Origin: Isoperla grammatica | Lineage: Eukaryota > Arthropoda > Insecta > Plecoptera > Perlodidae | Direction of reading: 5' to 3' | Length of the DNA stretch: 64,000 nucleotides | Assembly: GCA_945910005.1 (NCBI GenBank) | Contig: OX246747.1 | Span: 10,852,225 to 10,916,224, forward strand | In this document: positions 1 through 11,400 of the stretch, piece by piece | Numbering within the stretch: position 1 is the stretch's first letter | How the letters are laid out: every line of letters starts with the position of its first letter | The notes under the pieces: generated by a model | What the model was told of the DNA's origin: nothing | Seen by the model: the letters and a program-made list of their open reading frames with translations, nothing else | The model's database searches: none | Made by a program: the position numbers and the translations under genes

Positions 1-2
1 AC

Positions 3-737
3 TGCATTTTTGCACGATTTGGTCTACCCGAGACGATGGTTGCAGACAATGGTCCTCAGTTCAAAAGTGAAGAGTTTGAAGAATTCTGCATCACAAATGG
101 AATCCATCTTCGGCATGTGACCCCTTATTGGCCGCAAGCCAACGGTGAAGTAGAACGCCAGAACAGGTCGTTCCTTAAACGCCTACGAATTGCCAATTCT
201 GCAGGGGAAGATCTGCGACAAGCGCTGCGGACCTATTTGCTAGCATACCACACAACACCACATACAACTACCGGTAAATCGCCAGCCTTCCTTATGTTCG
301 GTAGAGAGATTCGGGATAAACTCTCCATTCTGCCCAATCTGGATCGACTGGACGACTCTGAGGTCAGAGACGAAGATGCCGAACAAAAGATGAAGGGGAA
401 GCAACGATACGACCAATCCAGAGGAGCAGAGGAGTCTATGGTTTCTCCAGGTGACCAGGTGCTGGTCCGGCAGGAACGAAGAGACAAGCTTTCTACGCCG
501 TTCAACCCGACTCCATTCCGCATCGTTGAAAAGACTGGACCAACAGTGACAGTTCAATCACCAGCTGGTGTCGAGTATCGAAGGAACACCTCGCATGTCA
601 AACCCTACATTCCAGCTGCCGGAAGGGAAGCCGAAGCTGAACTCGATGTCGATCTTCCGGTCAATGCTGCGGAAACCGAGAAGAGGCCTGAGAGACCAAA
701 ACGACAACCATCTTGGCTTAAGGACTATACCCAGTGA
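3..737 (+). CDS. Retrotransposon integrase, C-terminal part (pol 3' end)
   Basis: This is the end of a Ty3/Gypsy pol polyprotein, which inserts the element's cDNA into the genome. The frame is open from base 3, before the first ATG at 36. It shows the integrase core with the second catalytic Asp in a VADNG motif (codon 45-47) and the catalytic Glu in an NGEVERQN motif, with 35 residues between them as in the D,D(35)E signature. An AYHTTPHTTTGKSPAFLMFG block follows, then a basic SH3-like C-terminal tail (DQVLVRQ, FRIVEKTG, NTSHVKPY). It ends 76 bases before the LTR. No stop or frameshift is seen in this part, so the copy may be young. The first catalytic Asp lies outside the window. Confidence 0.9.
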   Translation, partial: CIFARFGLPETMVADNGPQFKSEEFEEFCITNGIHLRHVTPYWPQANGEVERQNRSFLKRLRIANSAGEDLRQALRTYLLAYHTTPHTTTGKSPAFLMFGREIRDKLSILPNLDRLDDSEVRDEDAEQKMKGKQRYDQSRGAEESMVSPGDQVLVRQERRDKLSTPFNPTPFRIVEKTGPTVTVQSPAGVEYRRNTSHVKPYIPAAGREAEAELDVDLPVNAAETEKRPERPKRQPSWLKDYTQ

Positions 738-813
738 GCCGTCACTTCCCCTTTCATTCATTCATTATTTACTTTTAATCTATATGCACTATTTACTTTA
801 AGGGGAAAAGAGA

Positions 814-1001
814 TGTGATGTTCTTCTTCTTCTCAATACACTAGTAACACTGTATTCATTCTGTAGAAGTTGGTACTCCACTGTATTCATTCTGTAGAGG
901 TTGGTACTCCGAGGGGAGCCATCTTAGTTTTGTAGTTATGCTTCTGAAGAGAGTAATAAAGGAGAGTACAGAGAATGTTATCCTTTCTTTCGAACATTAC
1001 A
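814..1001 (+). repeat. 3' LTR of the Ty3/Gypsy element
   Basis: This is a 188-bp LTR with TG...CA ends and imperfect inverted termini (TGTGATGTTC and GAACATTACA), directly after a purine tract. It holds an AATAAA poly(A) signal at 955-960. A 31-bp segment at 849-879 is repeated in tandem at 880-910 with one mismatch. The LTR is short for this group but within the known range. Confidence 0.8.
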
Positions 1002-1002
1002 G

Positions 1003-1047
1003 TATGTACGCGTACGTATGTATGTATGTATGTATGTATGTATGTAT
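1003..1047 (+). repeat. ATGT/GTAT microsatellite
   Basis: A run of ATGT units starts within a few bases of the LTR end, so the element either inserted beside a microsatellite or the tract expanded from the insertion edge. Confidence 0.85.
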
Positions 1048-1214
1048 CTCTCGGTCTTAGTGTCTCAGGCTGTTTGCTGGTTACTACGAGTGCCTCCCCT
1101 GTGAGGAAAGCAGGTGTAAGGTAGTCTTGGGTCGCCTATACGACTGTCCTGCATCAACCTAGGCGCGCCGGGCCAAGCCACGCGACGGTTAATATCACGT
1201 GTGTTGTTGCAGCA

Positions 1215-1415
1215 ATGAACGCCCTGTGGCTGTGGTCTGTGCTTGCAATGCTGGCGGTGTTCCTCATGGGCGAGGCTGCCGGAGACCCCGACGACGATAA
1301 TTGGGGGGACATGGTGAAGGACGCTGCCTCCATGATGGGTCGCCGCTCTGCGGATGCGTTGGACGAGCAGCCGCTACTATGGCGAGAGCCATGTAATGGG
1401 TGCGGCTTGGGGTAG
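1215..1415 (+). CDS. Small secreted peptide precursor, possibly amidated
   Basis: This is a 66-codon frame with coding-like G/C-rich third positions in AT-rich surroundings. The start is MNALWLWSVL followed by AMLAVFLMGEAAG, a good secretory signal peptide of about 23 residues. The remainder starts with a very acidic DPDDDNWGD and holds MMGRRSAD. Gly-Arg-Arg is the usual signal for dibasic cleavage and C-terminal amidation, so an amidated peptide of about 18 residues is possible. The tail contains CNGCG and ends at TAG 1413-1415. A TTGTTGCAG splice acceptor ends at 1212, two bases before the ATG, which implies an upstream untranslated exon. A poly(A) signal follows at 1576. I do not recognise the family. 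It could be a neuropeptide-like, antimicrobial or other secreted peptide. The function is inference; the signal peptide and GRR are visible. Confidence 0.55.
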   Translation: MNALWLWSVLAMLAVFLMGEAAGDPDDDNWGDMVKDAASMMGRRSADALDEQPLLWREPCNGCGLG

Positions 1416-1575
1416 CTAACTTTACTCAGCCCTAGGCGCAGTTAGAGCGTGCCTAGAGCCCCTCGCTCTAGGGGGGCCCCCAAGTTAGAAAACTGGCAGG
1501 GAAACAAGATTTCTGATAATGTGATTGATTGTTTATCTTAGTCAGTTTTTAGTTAAACACGCTCGTTTTATATTG

Positions 1576-1581
1576 AATAAA
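1576..1581 (+). terminator. Poly(A) signal of the small peptide gene
   Basis: AATAAA lies about 160 bases after the stop of the secreted-peptide frame in AT-rich sequence, in the right place and strand to end that transcript. Confidence 0.45.
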
Positions 1582-1599
1582 TAGATTGTTTTTGTTCAA

Positions 1600-2139
1600 A
1601 CAATAATAGGGTGGTTGAAATATGTTAATAAGTTCATACTTGGTATTTGGTAAAGGTAACATAATATTGTGGGGAAGCAAATATAAAATGTGTTGAACAA
1701 AGTTGTTTGTCCTGTCTTTGACATTAAACCTTTGTTAAACCAATTGATGTAATTTCATTATACCCTGGTTCCTACGGTGCCTGGCTGTCCCTTCCCCTAA
1801 CAGTACAGACATACACTAAACTGAAAGGGGAGTTAAGAACGATTCACACACTTTGCTAAGGATTATGGCTGGTCTGGTAGTTGAGCATACGGAAATGTGG
1901 GTGGGTGTTCAAACTATCACACGACTAGGGGCGCGTTTACGTTATTTGGGGCCCTTCGGCGCTGAGGAATTTGGGCCCATGCTACTCAAATTAATGCTAC
2001 ATCTAAACAAATATATTTACACACAATTAAAAACAAAATTCAATCTCTTTTCCCTATACACTTACATTGGCAAAGCTGTCAATTTTCTTACCATATGTAC
2101 AAGTTCAGTCTCTGATAGGGTGTCCATATTTTTTTTTTT
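1600..2139. other. Non-coding stretch, nothing recognised
   Basis: AT-rich sequence with a short G/C-rich patch at 1920-1985. I see no convincing exon, RNA gene or element here. Confidence 0.6.
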
Positions 2140-2460
2140 ATCACACCGCTTATATTAGCTTGATGTGTCTGTCTGTTTGTCTGGACGGAATCTTAAAATC
2201 GATATTTCATCTACTTTTAAATGGCCGATCGAGCTGAAATATTTCACACATACGTAATCTTAATGGCAATACATGAATCAATTGTCATATTTACTAAATA
2301 GTCAATTAATCTATCATAATTAATTAATCAACGTTTTATATGGGAATCGATATTTCATCATTTTTCCAACGTCCGATCGAGCTGAAATTTTTCACACAGT
2401 CGTATTTTCTAAATGACAATATATGAATCAATTATCAGATTCACTAATAGTAGTTATTGG
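2140..2460 (+). repeat. Two units of a dispersed CGATATTTCA repeat
   Basis: This starts with CGCTTATATTAGCTTG, then TCTGTTTGTCTGGACGGAAT. Two units follow, each reading roughly 'atcgatatttcat ... ccgatcgagctgaaat.tttcacaca ... acaatacatgaatcaatt ... taattaattaat'. The same module recurs at 35404-35660 and in many copies at 39325-40725, so it is a dispersed element with an expandable tandem part. Confidence 0.75.
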
Positions 2461-2639
2461 TTGTTTTGGGATTACGGCGAATCAAAGAAATTTGGTAGAA
2501 AGTTGATAGGATATTATGAAAGAGTATTTATTTGCGCATCTGGTCCATAACTTTTGGTTTAAATATTTCCAATAGTTTATTTTAAAAAAAATTAGTTAAT
2601 TGAGTATAAATAATAGCTTCTAAATTAATGGTAGAGCTG

Positions 2640-3262
2640 TGTCTGACCACATCCGGCTCAGTGACGATGACCACATCGTCGTCTTATCATCGTACGTAGT
2701 TTACTCCTGACGTTTAGTACGAGTAACTAAATAGGTCCTTGGTTCGATTCCCTATGTAGAGGTCCTCGGCTCGACGCGAGGTTCGACTCTTCGCATTTGT
2801 TTATTGAAAATAGCTCCGTGTTTAGAGAAATTGTTTACGTAGTCTCCTTTGCAGTGAGTTGCAATTACGGGGTGCTTAGTTCCTTTTCATGCCACCAGAA
2901 TGCATCTAGTTTATGAGGTCCGTGCTTACCTTAGTACGTAGTCTATTCTTGGCGCGAGGTCCTTGGTTCGGTTCTATGTGAGGTTATTTATTCTCTATGT
3001 TAAATTAGAACGCTCTTAATAGCTGCATGAATGCTGAAAACATACAGGAAATAGCGCCGACCCCGATAACGTTTCCGCTAGCGAGTCGTTGTAGGGTTCG
3101 ACTCTCCGTACGTTACTCCTGGTGCTTGGTCCTTGGTTCGATTCCGTATCTAGAGGTCCTCGGTTCGACGCGGGGTTCGACCGTGACGCGAGGTTTGACT
3201 CTTAGCCTTTGTATAGCTTTATTGAGAAAAGCTCCTTGGTTAGAGAAATTGTTTTGGTACGT
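2640..3262 (+). repeat. Degenerate tandem repeat with tRNA B-box-like motifs
   Basis: Two diverged copies (about 2690-2880 and 3100-3262) share GGTCCTTGGTTCGATTCC, GAGGTCCTCGG.TCGACGCG and an AGCTCC.TG.TTAGAGAAATTGTTT block. GGTTCGATTCC matches the RNA polymerase III B box. I see no clean A box or cloverleaf, so I treat this as decayed tRNA-derived SINE or satellite sequence and not as a tRNA gene. A 20-mer in it (GCCACCAGAATGCATCTAGT, near 2890) recurs near 54605. Confidence 0.5.
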
Positions 3263-3277
3263 AATGTTCAAAGATTT

Positions 3278-3582
3278 TTGATTATTTGGGCTTAACGTCT
3301 CATATTTTTGCAACTTGGCTAATCAAGACGATGAGTGGGTGATAATGAAGATGAAATTGGGGGCTCTTTGGAGGAAAGGGGCAAGTAGGAGGGCGCGTGA
3401 GAAAAGGATAAAGTGGAGGAGAGGGGATTGGGGTGTGGACTGCACTTCGTCTGACTTCTCCTCCTCGACCTGTCCGGCAAGGGTGGCCCTACCAGAAGCA
3501 TACGCTTCCGCCGGCTTAGCTCTCGGGATCAACAAAGCACGCAAACCTGCCCACCACGATAAGGTGGCAGTCCCTGGGCAGG
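3278..3582 (-). mobile_element. SINE, subfamily B
   Basis: The sense strand is minus. The 5' end reads CCTGCCCAGGGACTGCCACC (at 3582) and the 3' end reads AAGCCCAAATAATCAA (at 3278). The 5' half matches the main SINE family of this window (for example 34815-35195), but the middle is different and shorter, as in the copy at 48390-48699. It separates a polymerase fragment (right) from unrelated repeat DNA (left). No target-site duplication is visible, so a deletion may have followed insertion. Confidence 0.85.
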
Positions 3583-4153
3583 ATATTCTTTGAAATAGTA
3601 ATTTTTCTGGAGCTAGAGGATAATCATTATGTATATCATGTAACTCTACAGGATATTCCAAATCTACTTCTAATATGTAGCCGGTGTTTGAGTCGTTAGG
3701 TACATTCTCAAATGTAATATTTTCAATCTCACCTTTAGTCAACCATTTGAATCCACTAATGGGGAGATAATCAGACATGGCCACACCGTATGGATTGTTA
3801 CAATCCCAATACGTAATAAATTTGGATGGTTTATCAGAATCAAACCCCTCAACATATTTATTATTAGCTTCCAAGAATCGTTTAGATATTGTAGATACAC
3901 CCCCTCTTATTCCATTTTCAATGAACAAGTACATATTCGGGTCTGTTAACAATTCTAATTGAACACCAGTCATCTTCGAACCAGCATGGAATGTGAGACC
4001 AGAGCTGGTGTAATTGTGCGCTGGATCTGATCCGTAATTATCTAAACAAAGTAATCTAAAATTTTCAAAAACATCAGCTAAAAGACATACATCAGTTTTT
4101 ACGTATAAATCCTGATATTCTAGAACATGGAAAAGTTTGCAGGCGAATCGCAA
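3583..4153 (-). pseudogene. Polinton/adintovirus-like DNA polymerase B fragment
   Basis: This is part of a protein-primed family B DNA polymerase of the kind carried by Polinton (Maverick) elements and adintovirus-like relatives. Visible are the end of the exonuclease domain (DLYVKTDVCLLADVFENFR, Exo III-like), a SGLTFHAGS block, GGVSTISKR, and the polymerase A-motif region (YWDCNNPYGVAM), in which the usual Leu of the NNLYG signature is Pro. GYILEVDLEYP and HNDYPLAPEK follow, and then the coding sequence is cut by the SINE at 3582. There is no Met start, no palm C motif and no terminus, so it is a relic. Family assignment rests on these motifs. Polinton versus virus-like element cannot be separated from this fragment. 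Confidence 0.8.
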
Positions 4154-4162
4154 TCCACCTCC

Positions 4163-4417
4163 TCCTCCCCCTCCCCTCGTCTTTCACTAATCAATTCCTT
4201 TTCCCGCGAGTTTACTAGATTTAGTACGAAAGGAACCAGATATGTTGTCAAAATTAATACTACTCCTCAAGCGGAAACAGCTCCTTTAGAATATGTTAAG
4301 GAAACGATTGAGGAACTTTTAGAAAAATTCTTACTGGTATTGAGGACCAACACAATGGTTGGCATGACAATTAGAAACACCGAAAATATTATGGACACAC
4401 CCACTATATCACTGCTT
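4163..4417 (+). pseudogene. Possible second polymerase B piece in opposite orientation
   Basis: An open plus-strand frame contains RYVVKINT, a PLEYVKETIEELLEKF helix, and NTMVGMTIRNTEN followed by DTPTISL. This order recalls the N-terminal region of Polinton-type polymerase B, where a conserved D/N-x-V-x-x-x-I segment precedes a set of 'piSL' residues. It would lie head-to-head with the fragment at 3583-4153, as if the element had been rearranged. The similarity is by eye and weak, and it may be an unrelated frame. Confidence 0.3.
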
Positions 4418-5260
4418 CTTGTCATTTATCAGGTCGATGAGTTCTTCTTCGTTTCCACTGAATGGGTCTGGTATCCCATGAAAAGACGGTTCTGAATCCG
4501 CGTCTGCCGAGCCATTTCGTTGGGTTGACGAAGCAGGACCCATACTTACTGCTATGCCCGTCTCAAGCGAGCAGTTATACACCTTGGCACGAATGTTACG
4601 TCTAGGGCTGTGGTGGCCGTCTAGAGACACGTCGATATGGCTTAGTGTGTCTTCATACTCACATTGATGCACTAGTGGGAATGAGGAGGATAGATGAGAC
4701 ACTTCTTCACGGAGAGATGTCACCATCCCGACAGGAAACCCACTACTGGCACAAGTACCTGAGAGAGGCTGCTAGCTACACCCTAACCTATGGGATCCAC
4801 CCTGAAGATAAGGGAGTGTTTTGGATCTAATAAATTATCACGTTAAGCCGTAAGTAAAGGAATCAGTTAATTTTACCATTTTTACATTTTATTTACATTT
4901 TTGTAAGTGCACCGTTGTGGGCGACATGGACCATGGTGTCGTCGTCTTATTGAAGAGGATGCAAATCAGACCTATTCACTGCAAAGCTTAAGGATTAACA
5001 AGTGTCGTTGAGCTCAGGTACGTAGGCCTACTACAGCACGGTAGGGAGCTCGTGTTTATATGTATCTACTCTGTCGTTTGCCTTTGGCACCACCGTACGG
5101 TTGACATTGCTACTGTGCATGGATTCATCCGTCAATCCATTGATATTGAACTGTTACGTTACTGACAAAGCACTGGCTATAGCATCCTATGTCACGACGG
5201 GTGGGTGACCAGTGGCGATTGTGTATAAAACAAGCCACAACAAAGTAAATCAGGTCAGTC
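4418..5260. other. No gene recognised
   Basis: There are short open frames on both strands but none with a recognisable domain, splice context or repeat match. The flanking polymerase and P-loop fragments suggest it may be the interior of a decayed large element. Confidence 0.4.
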
Positions 5261-5449
5261 TTGGTTATGACATCGGTCGTATTTGTTCATTCTTTCACGC
5301 TCACACTCAGTGGACCCTCGTTCTGGGGTAAAACAACATTTGCAGTTCGACTCATTCAAAATCTCAACTCACTCTGTAGTGTTGGAGAATTTAAAAACAT
5401 TAAATGGTGTCTAGGTGAATCAAGTGCCGCTAGAAGCATTGAACAGTAG
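5261..5449 (+). pseudogene. P-loop NTPase fragment
   Basis: The short frame contains FTLTLSGPSFWGKTTFAVRL, a Walker A motif of form GPSxxGKTT. NLNSLCS and FKNIKWCLGE follow. 'GPSGxGKTxFxxRLI ... IxWCxGE' is a pattern I associate with ORFs in large virus-like or Polinton-like repeats, from memory and without a database check. The satellite begins exactly where the frame ends, so the rest is missing. Lying 1.1 kb from the polymerase B fragment, it may come from the same element. Confidence 0.4.
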
Positions 5450-8400
5450 GCAAACAAGTAGTAACTGTGACGGTATCAAGCACCATCATACCCTGGGGAT
5501 GATGAAGATACCTTCAGTAGGCATACAAGTAGTAACTGTGACGGTATCAAGCACCATCATACCCTGGGGATGATGAAGATACCTTCAGTAGGCATACAAG
5601 TAGTAACTGTGACGGTATCAAGCACCATCATACCCTGGGGATGATGAAGATACCTTCAGTAGGCATACAAGTAGTAACTGTGACGGTATCAAGCACCATC
5701 ATACCCTGGGGATGATGAAGATACCTTCAGTAGGCATACAAGTAGTAACTGTGATGGTATAAAGCACCATCATACCCTGGGGATGATACCTTCAGTAGGC
5801 ATACAAGTAGTAACTGTGACGGTATCAAGCACCATCATACCCCGGGGATGATGAAGATACCTTCAGTAGACATACAAGTAGTAACTGTGACGGTATCAAG
5901 CACCATCATACCCTGGGGATGATGAAGATACCTTCAGTAGACATACTAGTAGTAACTGTGACGGTATCAAGCACCATCATACCCCGGGGATGATGAAGAT
6001 ACCTTCATTAGGCATACAAGTAGTAACTGTGACGGTATCAAGCACCATCATACCCCGGGGATGATACCTTCAGTAGGCATACAAGTAGTAACTGTGACGG
6101 TATCAAGCACCATCATACCCCGGGGATGATGAAGATACCTTCAGTAGACATACAAGTAGTAACTGTGACGGTATCAAGCACCATCATACCCTGGGGATGA
6201 TGAAGATACCTTCAGTAGACATACTAGTAGTAACTGTGACGGTATCAAGCACCATCATACCCTGGGGATGATGAAGATACCTTCAGTAGACATACAAGTA
6301 GTAACTGTGACGGTATCAAGCACCATCATACCCTGGGGATGATGAAGATACCTTCAGTAGACATACTAGTAGTAACTGTGACGGTATCAAGCACCATCAT
6401 ACCCCGGGGATGATGAAGATACCTTCAGTAGGCATACAAGTAGTAACTGTGACGGTATCAAGCACCATCATACCCTGGGGATGATGAAGATACCTTCAGT
6501 AGACATACTAGTAGTAACTGTGACGGTATCAAGCACCATCATACCCTGGGGATGATGAAGATACCTTCAGTAGACATACAAGTAGTAACTGTGACGGTAT
6601 CAAGCACCATCATACCCCGGGGATGATGAAGATACCTTCAGTAGGCATACAAGTAGTAACTGTGACGGTATCAAGCACCATCATACCCCGGGGATGATGA
6701 AGATACCTTCAGTAGGCATACCAGTAGTAACTGTGACGGTATCAAGCACCATCATACCCTGGGGATGATGAAGATACCTTCAGTAGGCATACCAGTAGTA
6801 ACTGTGACGGTATCAAGCACCATCATACCCTGGGGATGATGAAGATACCTTCAGTAGGCATACAAGTAGTAACTGTGACGGTATCAAGCACCATCATACC
6901 CCGGGGATGATGAAGATACCTTCATTAGGCATACAAGTAGTAACTGTGACGGTATCAAGCACCATCATACCCCGGGGATGATGAAGATACCTTCAGTAGG
7001 CATACAAGTAGTAACTGTGACGGTATCAAGCACCATCATACCCCGGGGATGATACCTTCAGTAGGCATACAAGTAGTAACTGTGACGGTATCAAGCACCA
7101 TCATACCCCGGGGATGATACCTTCAGTAGGCATACAAGTAGTAACTGTGACGGTATCAAGCACCATCATACCCTGGGGATGATGAAGATACCTTCAGTAG
7201 GCATACAAGTAGTAACTGTGACGGTATCAAGCACCATCATACCCCGGGGATGATGAAGATACCTTCAGTAGACATACTAGTAGTAACTGTGACGGTATCA
7301 AGCACCATCATACCCTGGTGATGATGAAGATACCTTCAGTAGACATACAAGTAGTAACTGTGACGGTATCAAGCACCATCATACCCCGGGGATGATGAAG
7401 ATACCTTCAGTAGGCATACAAGTAGTAACTGTGACGGTATCAAGCACCATCATACCCCGGGGATGATGAAGATACCTTCAGTAGGCATACAAGTAGTAAC
7501 TGTGACGGTATCAAGCACCATCATACCCCGGGGATGATGAAGATACCTTCAGTAGGCATACAAGTAGTAACTGTGACGGTATCAAGCACCATCATACCCC
7601 GGGGATGATGAAGATACCTTCAGTAGGCATACAAGTAGTAACTGTGACGGTATCAAGCACCATCATACCCCGGGGATGATGAAGATACCTTCAGTAGACA
7701 TACAAGTAGTAACTGTGATGGTATCAAGCACCATCATACCCTGGGGATGATGAAGATACCTTCAGTAGGCATACAAGTAGTAACTGTGACGGTATCAAGC
7801 ACCATCATACCCCGGGGATGATGAAGATACCTTCATTAGGCATACAAGTAGTAACTGTGACGGTATCAAGCACCATCATACCCCGGGGATGATGAAGATA
7901 CCTTCAGTAGGCATACAAGTAGTAACTGTGACGGTATCAAGCACCATCATACCCCGGGGATGATGAAGATACCTTCAGTAGGCATACAAGTAGTAACTGT
8001 GACGGTATCAAGCACCATCATACCCTGGGGATGATGAAGATACCTTCAGTAGGCATACAAGTAGTAACTGTGACGGTATCAAGCACCATCATACCCTGGG
8101 GATGATGAAGATACCTTCAGTAGGCATACAAGTAGTAACTGTGACGGTATCAAGCACCATCATACCCTGGGGATGATGAAGATACCTTCAGTAGGCATAC
8201 AAGTAGTAACTGTGACGGTATCAAGCACCATCATACCCTGGGGATGATGAAGATACCTTCAGTAGGCATACAAGTAGTAACTGTGACGGTATCAAGCACC
8301 ATCATACCCTGGTGATGATGAAGATACCTTCATTAGGCATACAAGTAGTAACTGTGACGGTATCAAGCACCATCATACCCCGGGGATGATGAAGATACCT

Positions 8401-11400
8401 TCAGTAGACATACTAGTAGTAACTGTGACGGTATCAAGCACCATCATACCCCGGGGATGATGAAGATACCTTCATTAGGCATACAAGTAGTAACTGTGAC
8501 GGTATCAAGCACCATCATACCCTGGGGATGATGAAGATACCTTCATTAGGCATACAAGTAGTAACTGTGACGGTATCAAGCACCATCATACCCCGGGGAT
8601 GATGAAGATACCTTCAGTAGACATACAAGTAGTAACTGTGACGGTATCAAGCACCATCATACCCCGGGGATGATGAAGATACCTTCAGTAGGCATACAAG
8701 TAGTAACTGTGACGGTATCAAGCACCATCATACCCCGGGGATGATGAAGATACCTTCAGTAGGCATACAAGTAGTAACTGTGACGGTATCAAGCACCATC
8801 ATACCCCGGGGATGATGAAGATACCTTCAGTAGGCATACAAGTAGTAACTGTGACGGTATCAAGCACCATCATACCCCGGGGATGATGAAGATACCTTCA
8901 GTAGGCATACAAGTAGTAACTGTGACGGTATCAAGCACCATCATACCCCGGGGATGATGAAGATACCTTCATTAGGCATACAAGTAGTAACTGTGACGGT
9001 ATCAAGCACCATCATACCCCGGGGATGATGAAGATACCTTCAGTAGGCATACTAGTAGTAACTGTGACGGTATCAAGCACCATCATACCCCGGGGATGAT
9101 GAAGATACCTTCAGTAGACATACAAGTAGTAACTGTGACGGTATCAAGCACCATCATACCCCGGGGATGATGAAGATACCTTCAGTAGGCATACAAGTAG
9201 TAACTGTGACGGTATCAAGCACCATCATACCCCGGGGATGATGAAGATACCTTCAGTAGGCATACAAGTAGTAACTGTGACGGTATCAAGCACCATCATA
9301 CCCCGGGGATGATGAAGATACCTTCAGTAGGCATACAAGTAGTAACTGTGACGGTATCAAGCACCATCATACCCCGGGGATGATGAAGATACCTTCAGTA
9401 GGCATACAAGTAGTAACTGTGACGGTATCAAGCACCATCATACCCCGGGGATGATGAAGATACCTGCAGTAGACATACAAGTAGTAACTGTGACGGTATC
9501 AAGCACCATCATACCCTGGTGATGATGAAGATACCTTCATTAGGCATACAAGTAGTAACTGTGACGGTATCAAGCACCATCATACCCTGGGGATGATGAA
9601 GATACCTTCAGTAGGCATACTAGTAGTAACTGTGACGGTATCAAGCACCATCATACCCTGGGGATGATGAAGATACCTTCATTAGGCATACAAGTAGTAA
9701 CTGTGACGGTATCAAGCACCATCATACCCTGGGGATGATGAAGATACCTTCAGTAGGCATACTAGTAGTAACTGTGACGGTATCAAGCACCATCATACCC
9801 CGGGGATGATGAAGATACCTTCATTAGGCATACAAGTAGTAACTGTGACGGTATCAAGCACCATCATACCCCGGGGATGATGAAGATACCTTCAGTAGGC
9901 ATACAAGTAGTAACTGTGACGGTATCAAGCACCATCATACCCCGGGGATGATGAAGATACCTTCAGTAGGCATACAAGTAGTAACTGTGACGGTATCAAG
10001 CACCATCATACCCCGGGGATGATGAAGATACCTTCAGTAGGCATACAAGTAGTAACTGTGACGGTATCAAGCACCATCATACCCCGGGGATGATGAAGAT
10101 ACCTTCAGTAGGCATACTAGTAGTAACTGTGACGGTATCAAGCACCATCATACCCCGGGGATGATGAAGATACCTTCAGTAGACATACAAGTAGTAACTG
10201 TGATGGTATCAAGCACCATCATACCCTGGGGATGATGAAGATACCTTCAGTAGACATACAAGTAGTAACTGTGACGGTATCAAGCACCATCATACCCTGG
10301 GGATGATGAAGATACCTTCATTAGGCATACAAGTAGTAACTGTGACGGTATCAAGCACCATCATACCCTGGGGATGATGAAGATACCTTCAGTAGGCATA
10401 CTAGTAGTAACTGTGACGGTATCAAGCACCATCATACCCTGGGGATGATGAAGATACCTTCATTAGGCATACAAGTAGTAACTGTGATGGTATCAAGCAC
10501 CATCATACCCCGGGGATGATGAAGATACCTTCAGTAGGCATACCAGTAGTAACTGTGACGGTATCAAGCACCATCATACCCCGGGGATGATGAAGATACC
10601 TTCAGTAGGCATACAAGTAGTAACTGTGACGGTATCAAGCACCATCATACCCTGGGGATGATGAAGATACCTTCAGTAGGCATACTAGTAGTAACTGTGA
10701 CGGTATCAAGCACCATCATACCCCGGGGATGATGAAGATACCTTCAGTAGGCATACTAGTAGTAACTGTGACGGTATCAAGCACCATCATACCCCGGGGA
10801 TGATGAAGATACCTTCATTAGGCATACAAGTAGTAACTGTGACGGTATCAAGCACCATCATACCCTGGGGATGATGAAGATACCTTCAGTAGACATACAA
10901 GTAGTAACTGTGACGGTATCAAGCACCATCATACCCCGGGGATGATGAAGATACCTTCATTAGGCATACAAGTAGTAACTGTGACGGTATCAAGCACCAT
11001 CATACCCCGGGGATGATGAAGATACCTTCAGTAGGCATACAAGTAGTAACTGTGACGGTATCAAGCACCATCATACCCCGGGGATGATGAAGATACCTTC
11101 AGTAGGCATACAAGTAGTAACTGTGACGGTATCAAGCACCATCATACCCCGGGGATGATGAAGATACCTTCAGTAGGCATACAAGTAGTAACTGTGACGG
11201 TATCAAGCACCATCATACCCCGGGGATGATGAAGATACCTTCAGTAGGCATACTAGTAGTAACTGTGACGGTATCAAGCACCATCATACCCCGGGGATGA
11301 TGAAGATACCTTCAGTAGACATACAAGTAGTAACTGTGATGGTATCAAGCACCATCATACCCCGGGGATGATGAAGATACCTTCAGTAGGCATACAAGTA

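Larger units (their letters stand above)
1..1001 (+). mobile_element. Ty3/Gypsy-type LTR retrotransposon, 3' part
   Basis: The window opens inside the pol gene of an LTR retrotransposon. In order there are an integrase reading frame, its stop at 735-737, a purine-rich tract at 800-813 (polypurine tract) and an LTR that starts TGTGATGTTC at 814 and ends GAACATTACA at 1001. The two LTR ends are inverted complements with one mismatch. The order integrase, polypurine tract, LTR is the standard Ty3/Gypsy 3' organisation. The 5' LTR, gag, protease and RT lie outside the window, so intactness cannot be judged. Confidence 0.85.

Noticed and set aside
4409..4726. Minus-strand 105-codon frame
   Set aside because: No motif, no conserved context and overlapped by other weak frames. 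Kept only as part of an unassigned stretch.
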